From Isoetes taiwanensis (lineage: Eukaryota > Streptophyta > Lycopodiopsida > Isoetales > Isoetaceae): a DNA stretch of 64,000 bases. The stretch spans positions 7,468,445-7,532,444 of the forward strand of contig JAJEKV010000008.1 of NCBI GenBank assembly GCA_021234155.1, read 5' to 3'. Position numbers and translations under genes: made by a program. Under the pieces are notes generated by a model. The model had not been told where the DNA came from, ran no database searches, and saw nothing but the letters and a program-made list of their open reading frames with translations. How positions within the stretch are numbered: position 1 is the first letter of the stretch; every line of letters begins with the position of its first letter. This document shows, piece after piece, positions 61,625-64,000 of the stretch.

Positions 61625-62946
61625 TGTGCCCAAGAGGATTATCCCCTCTTATGTCCTCGGATTTTGGCTTAAAAGGGGTCGGTTTTGCTGATCTTCATCA
61701 TCTAACGGGGTTTTAGTAAGTCCCATTAGCCAATCGGGGCTGAATGGGCGGTTTTGTGTAATCTATGCTCGAAGAAGAAGGGCGCCGAGGATGGATTTGG
61801 CAAATCCGAGTCCATTTGTGGAGTACATGCTCTTGTGGGGCTGAAATGGAAAGAAATAAGCCGGGTTTTGAAGGAGGTTTGAGCTGAAAGCTTGGTGTGG
61901 AAAGCCTTGAAGATTGGTTCATGGAATAACTCCAAGATTTCTTACCTTTCTTGCTGAAATTTGACCCTAAAGTCTTTCTACTCAAAGGTCGGTTTTACCC
62001 CGTAATATAGGATCCTTTTGAAGGAGTTTGGGAGTATCAGGGATGTTGGGAGGCAGGAATGGAGCTATGGGAAAGTTTTGAAGCTAGGAAGCAGCCAAGA
62101 TTCGAGAAAGGAAGCACCACAATCGATTTCGAAACAGGTTAGGGTCTGCCCATAAGAAAATCAGAAAATGGGCACTTCCAGATTGCAATTCCAGGTTGGT
62201 TTGTTGATTATTTGTCTAAGATTGCTTCATTGGAGTAGATACATTTGCCGTTTAAGCCATAGAATGATCTATTTGCCTCTTTAGATCAACCTAAATGCTA
62301 GTTTGTTGGGGATAGATCATACTAGTTTATGACAGTCCCGGATTTGGGGAAGAACAGCAAAACAGAGTACCTAATTAAGCCCAAATTAGGCTGAATTTGA
62401 TGGGGCTTTTGATGGATTCATGCTCGGAATTGCCATGTTCATCTATAAAGGAAGTTTCATTAGCTAATTTGGAGAATTGAGGGAGCAATTGAAGTTTTTC
62501 TATTCCCCACAGAAACTTTCTTTTTGAAATGGGTCCAAAATTAGAGAAGATCTGATGGGGCTTTTTACATGGATGGATTCGGAAGCATGGGCCGACCCAT
62601 GTAGAAAATTTTCAGAGCTCAATTTGGAGCAAGGAATCCGAAGTTATAGAAATTGAGATTTCTGATAAAAAACAGACTGATTTTGAGTTCGATCTTGAAA
62701 ACAGGACATGCTGACATGCTTGGGTGGCTGACAGGTCAGATGTGGCAGGCTGATTTGGCAGTGGTGGCAGACCCTACATGCCAGGGTGGCAGGAGTGAAG
62801 TGACCACCCCCAACCACTCAAATTTTTTGGGGGGAAAAGAGGGTCAACCCTTGACCCAATGGGATGGGGACACGTGGCATGTGTCCAATAGGCACGTGGC
62901 AGGTGCCGTACTGAGGTGGGCACCCATGGTGTACAAGGTGGATTTC

Positions 62947-62978
<32 letters not shown>

Positions 62979-64000
62979 AGTCCACAAAAAATGATAAATT
63001 ATATGGTGGACTAGTATTTTCCTTGCCCCCCTTGGGAAGGGTGTTTCCCATGGACACCCCTTATGGGGTGATTTTTTCGCATATTTCCCACTATTGGCCC
63101 ATGTTTGGGTTCTATGATGTATGTATATGGGGGTGCTGGAGGTACGAAGCCCCGCACCTTCCTCTTGTGCCTTGTGTCCTTTTCATTTTCCGTACATGTG
63201 TCGTGCATGGCATTAGAGGGCAAGGGCTTTCATGCTTCGGGGTTAAAGGGGGCAGGGGAAAAAAAAAAAAGGGTAGTACAAGCTTAAGTCCCTTGGCATT
63301 TCTAGCCCCTTCTCCTTAAGGGAGGAGGGGCAAAGTGGCGGTCCTTAGGTCTTAGCTTGGTGACGTCTGTCACCTTAACATGTTCGCCCTTCCTCTCTTT
63401 GGGAGGGAGGGTTTATTGGCCTTTGGACCTTAGTTTGGTGACTTAGCAATCAAAGGGAGAAGGTCCCACTTCCTTTGACCTCCCGGCTCGGGGGGGAAGT
63501 TTGGGACCATTGGGGTCCGATGTGGTTAGAGTATGATTACATCTTTGGCCCATCTAGCATCCTGAGCAGTCAGTCCTGGTTTGGTCTTGGTTTGCGAGTC
63601 TGAGTTTGGTTTTGATTTCTTAGGTTGTGATGGATCCTTTTGGGGGGTGAGTGCGTGTTGTATGTTTTCATCTTGTAACCCTCTCCCGAGTTTCCCGTGA
63701 GTCGGTTCCCTCTCCCACCCCCCGGTCAATGCTTGCACTTGGTGTGTTGCATGGATTAGCAGCTTGGCGTCTGACGTTCCTCTCTGTCCTTGTGCTTGCA
63801 TTTCTTGGTTTGTGGGTACCCCAGTCGAGTGCGTTGCGTAGATTAGCTCCCGCGTCTGACGTCCTTCCCTTGACTGTTTGGAGTGCCTTCCTTAGGTTTC
63901 CGAAGTTAGGTGTGCCGCTACCTGATGCTTCATGTATACTTGTTAGTCACCTCAGGGGCACATGCTAGTTATATTTGGGTTCTCGTTATGACTCCACCCA
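61625..64000. repeat. Long direct repeat, copy 2, with R1 copy d
   Basis: Counterpart of 49632-51760 with the same order of landmarks, a poly(A) tract at 62948-62975, and R1 copy d (core at 63503) running off the window end. The region 61284-61625 between R1c and this body is G+C-rich leader-like sequence without a recognised ORF. Confidence 0.8.

Overview
This window is nuclear DNA of a land plant with a large, repeat-rich genome. Three things support this: a spliced plant-type multiple inositol polyphosphate phosphatase (MINPP) gene with short exons and GT-AG introns; fragments of plant gene families (PPR, plant VAP/MSP, SBDS); and plant-style retroelements, including a Ty3-like gag and protease and a primer-binding site that matches initiator tRNA-Met. 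No bacterial or organellar gene content is seen. I cannot name the species. A fern or another non-flowering plant is only a guess, from the style of the repeats and of the DUF7869-like transposon remnants.

Layout. 0-9 kb: a possible small-RNA hairpin, then decayed coding pieces of plant transposon-associated families (ParB-like, DUF8039-like, DUF7869-like, FCP1-like). 9-18 kb: mostly unrecognised A+T-rich DNA with a GC-rich fold-back element, small tandem repeats and a PPR relic. 18.9-21.95 kb (minus strand): the only gene that looks intact, an 11-exon MINPP gene whose exon phases all agree. Inverted copies of one short dispersed repeat lie on either side of it. 24.6-31.8 kb (minus strand): remains of retroelements. 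A LINE zinc-finger tail comes first, then Ty3-like protease and gag. Upstream of these are unrecognised ORFs, then a broken ORF whose C-terminal part is an unmistakable histone H3 fold, and finally a tRNA-Met primer-binding site next to a candidate LTR. 32.6-37 kb: a second ParB-like relic and a VAP/MSP relic.

40.2-64 kb: a dense nest of repeats. A 9-bp-period array is joined to a roughly 270-nt antisense 18S rRNA fragment, and this chimera occurs three times. The first copy is split by what appears to be a 6.8-kb Helitron (40507-47319, minus strand) that contains one well-preserved SBDS exon. The chimeras sit inside a family of long direct repeats that includes a LINE ORF1 (56.9-59.8 kb) with a CCHC knuckle, poly(A) tracts, and minisatellites rich in the ABRE-like sequence ACACGTGGC.

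The MINPP gene is the only obvious host function: dephosphorylation of inositol phosphates in the secretory pathway. Most of the rest is mobile-element biology. The points most worth checking are the H3-bearing retroelement ORF, the Helitron identified by its interrupted host repeat, the 18S/nonamer chimera, and a series of designed-looking hairpins inside the LINE ORF1.
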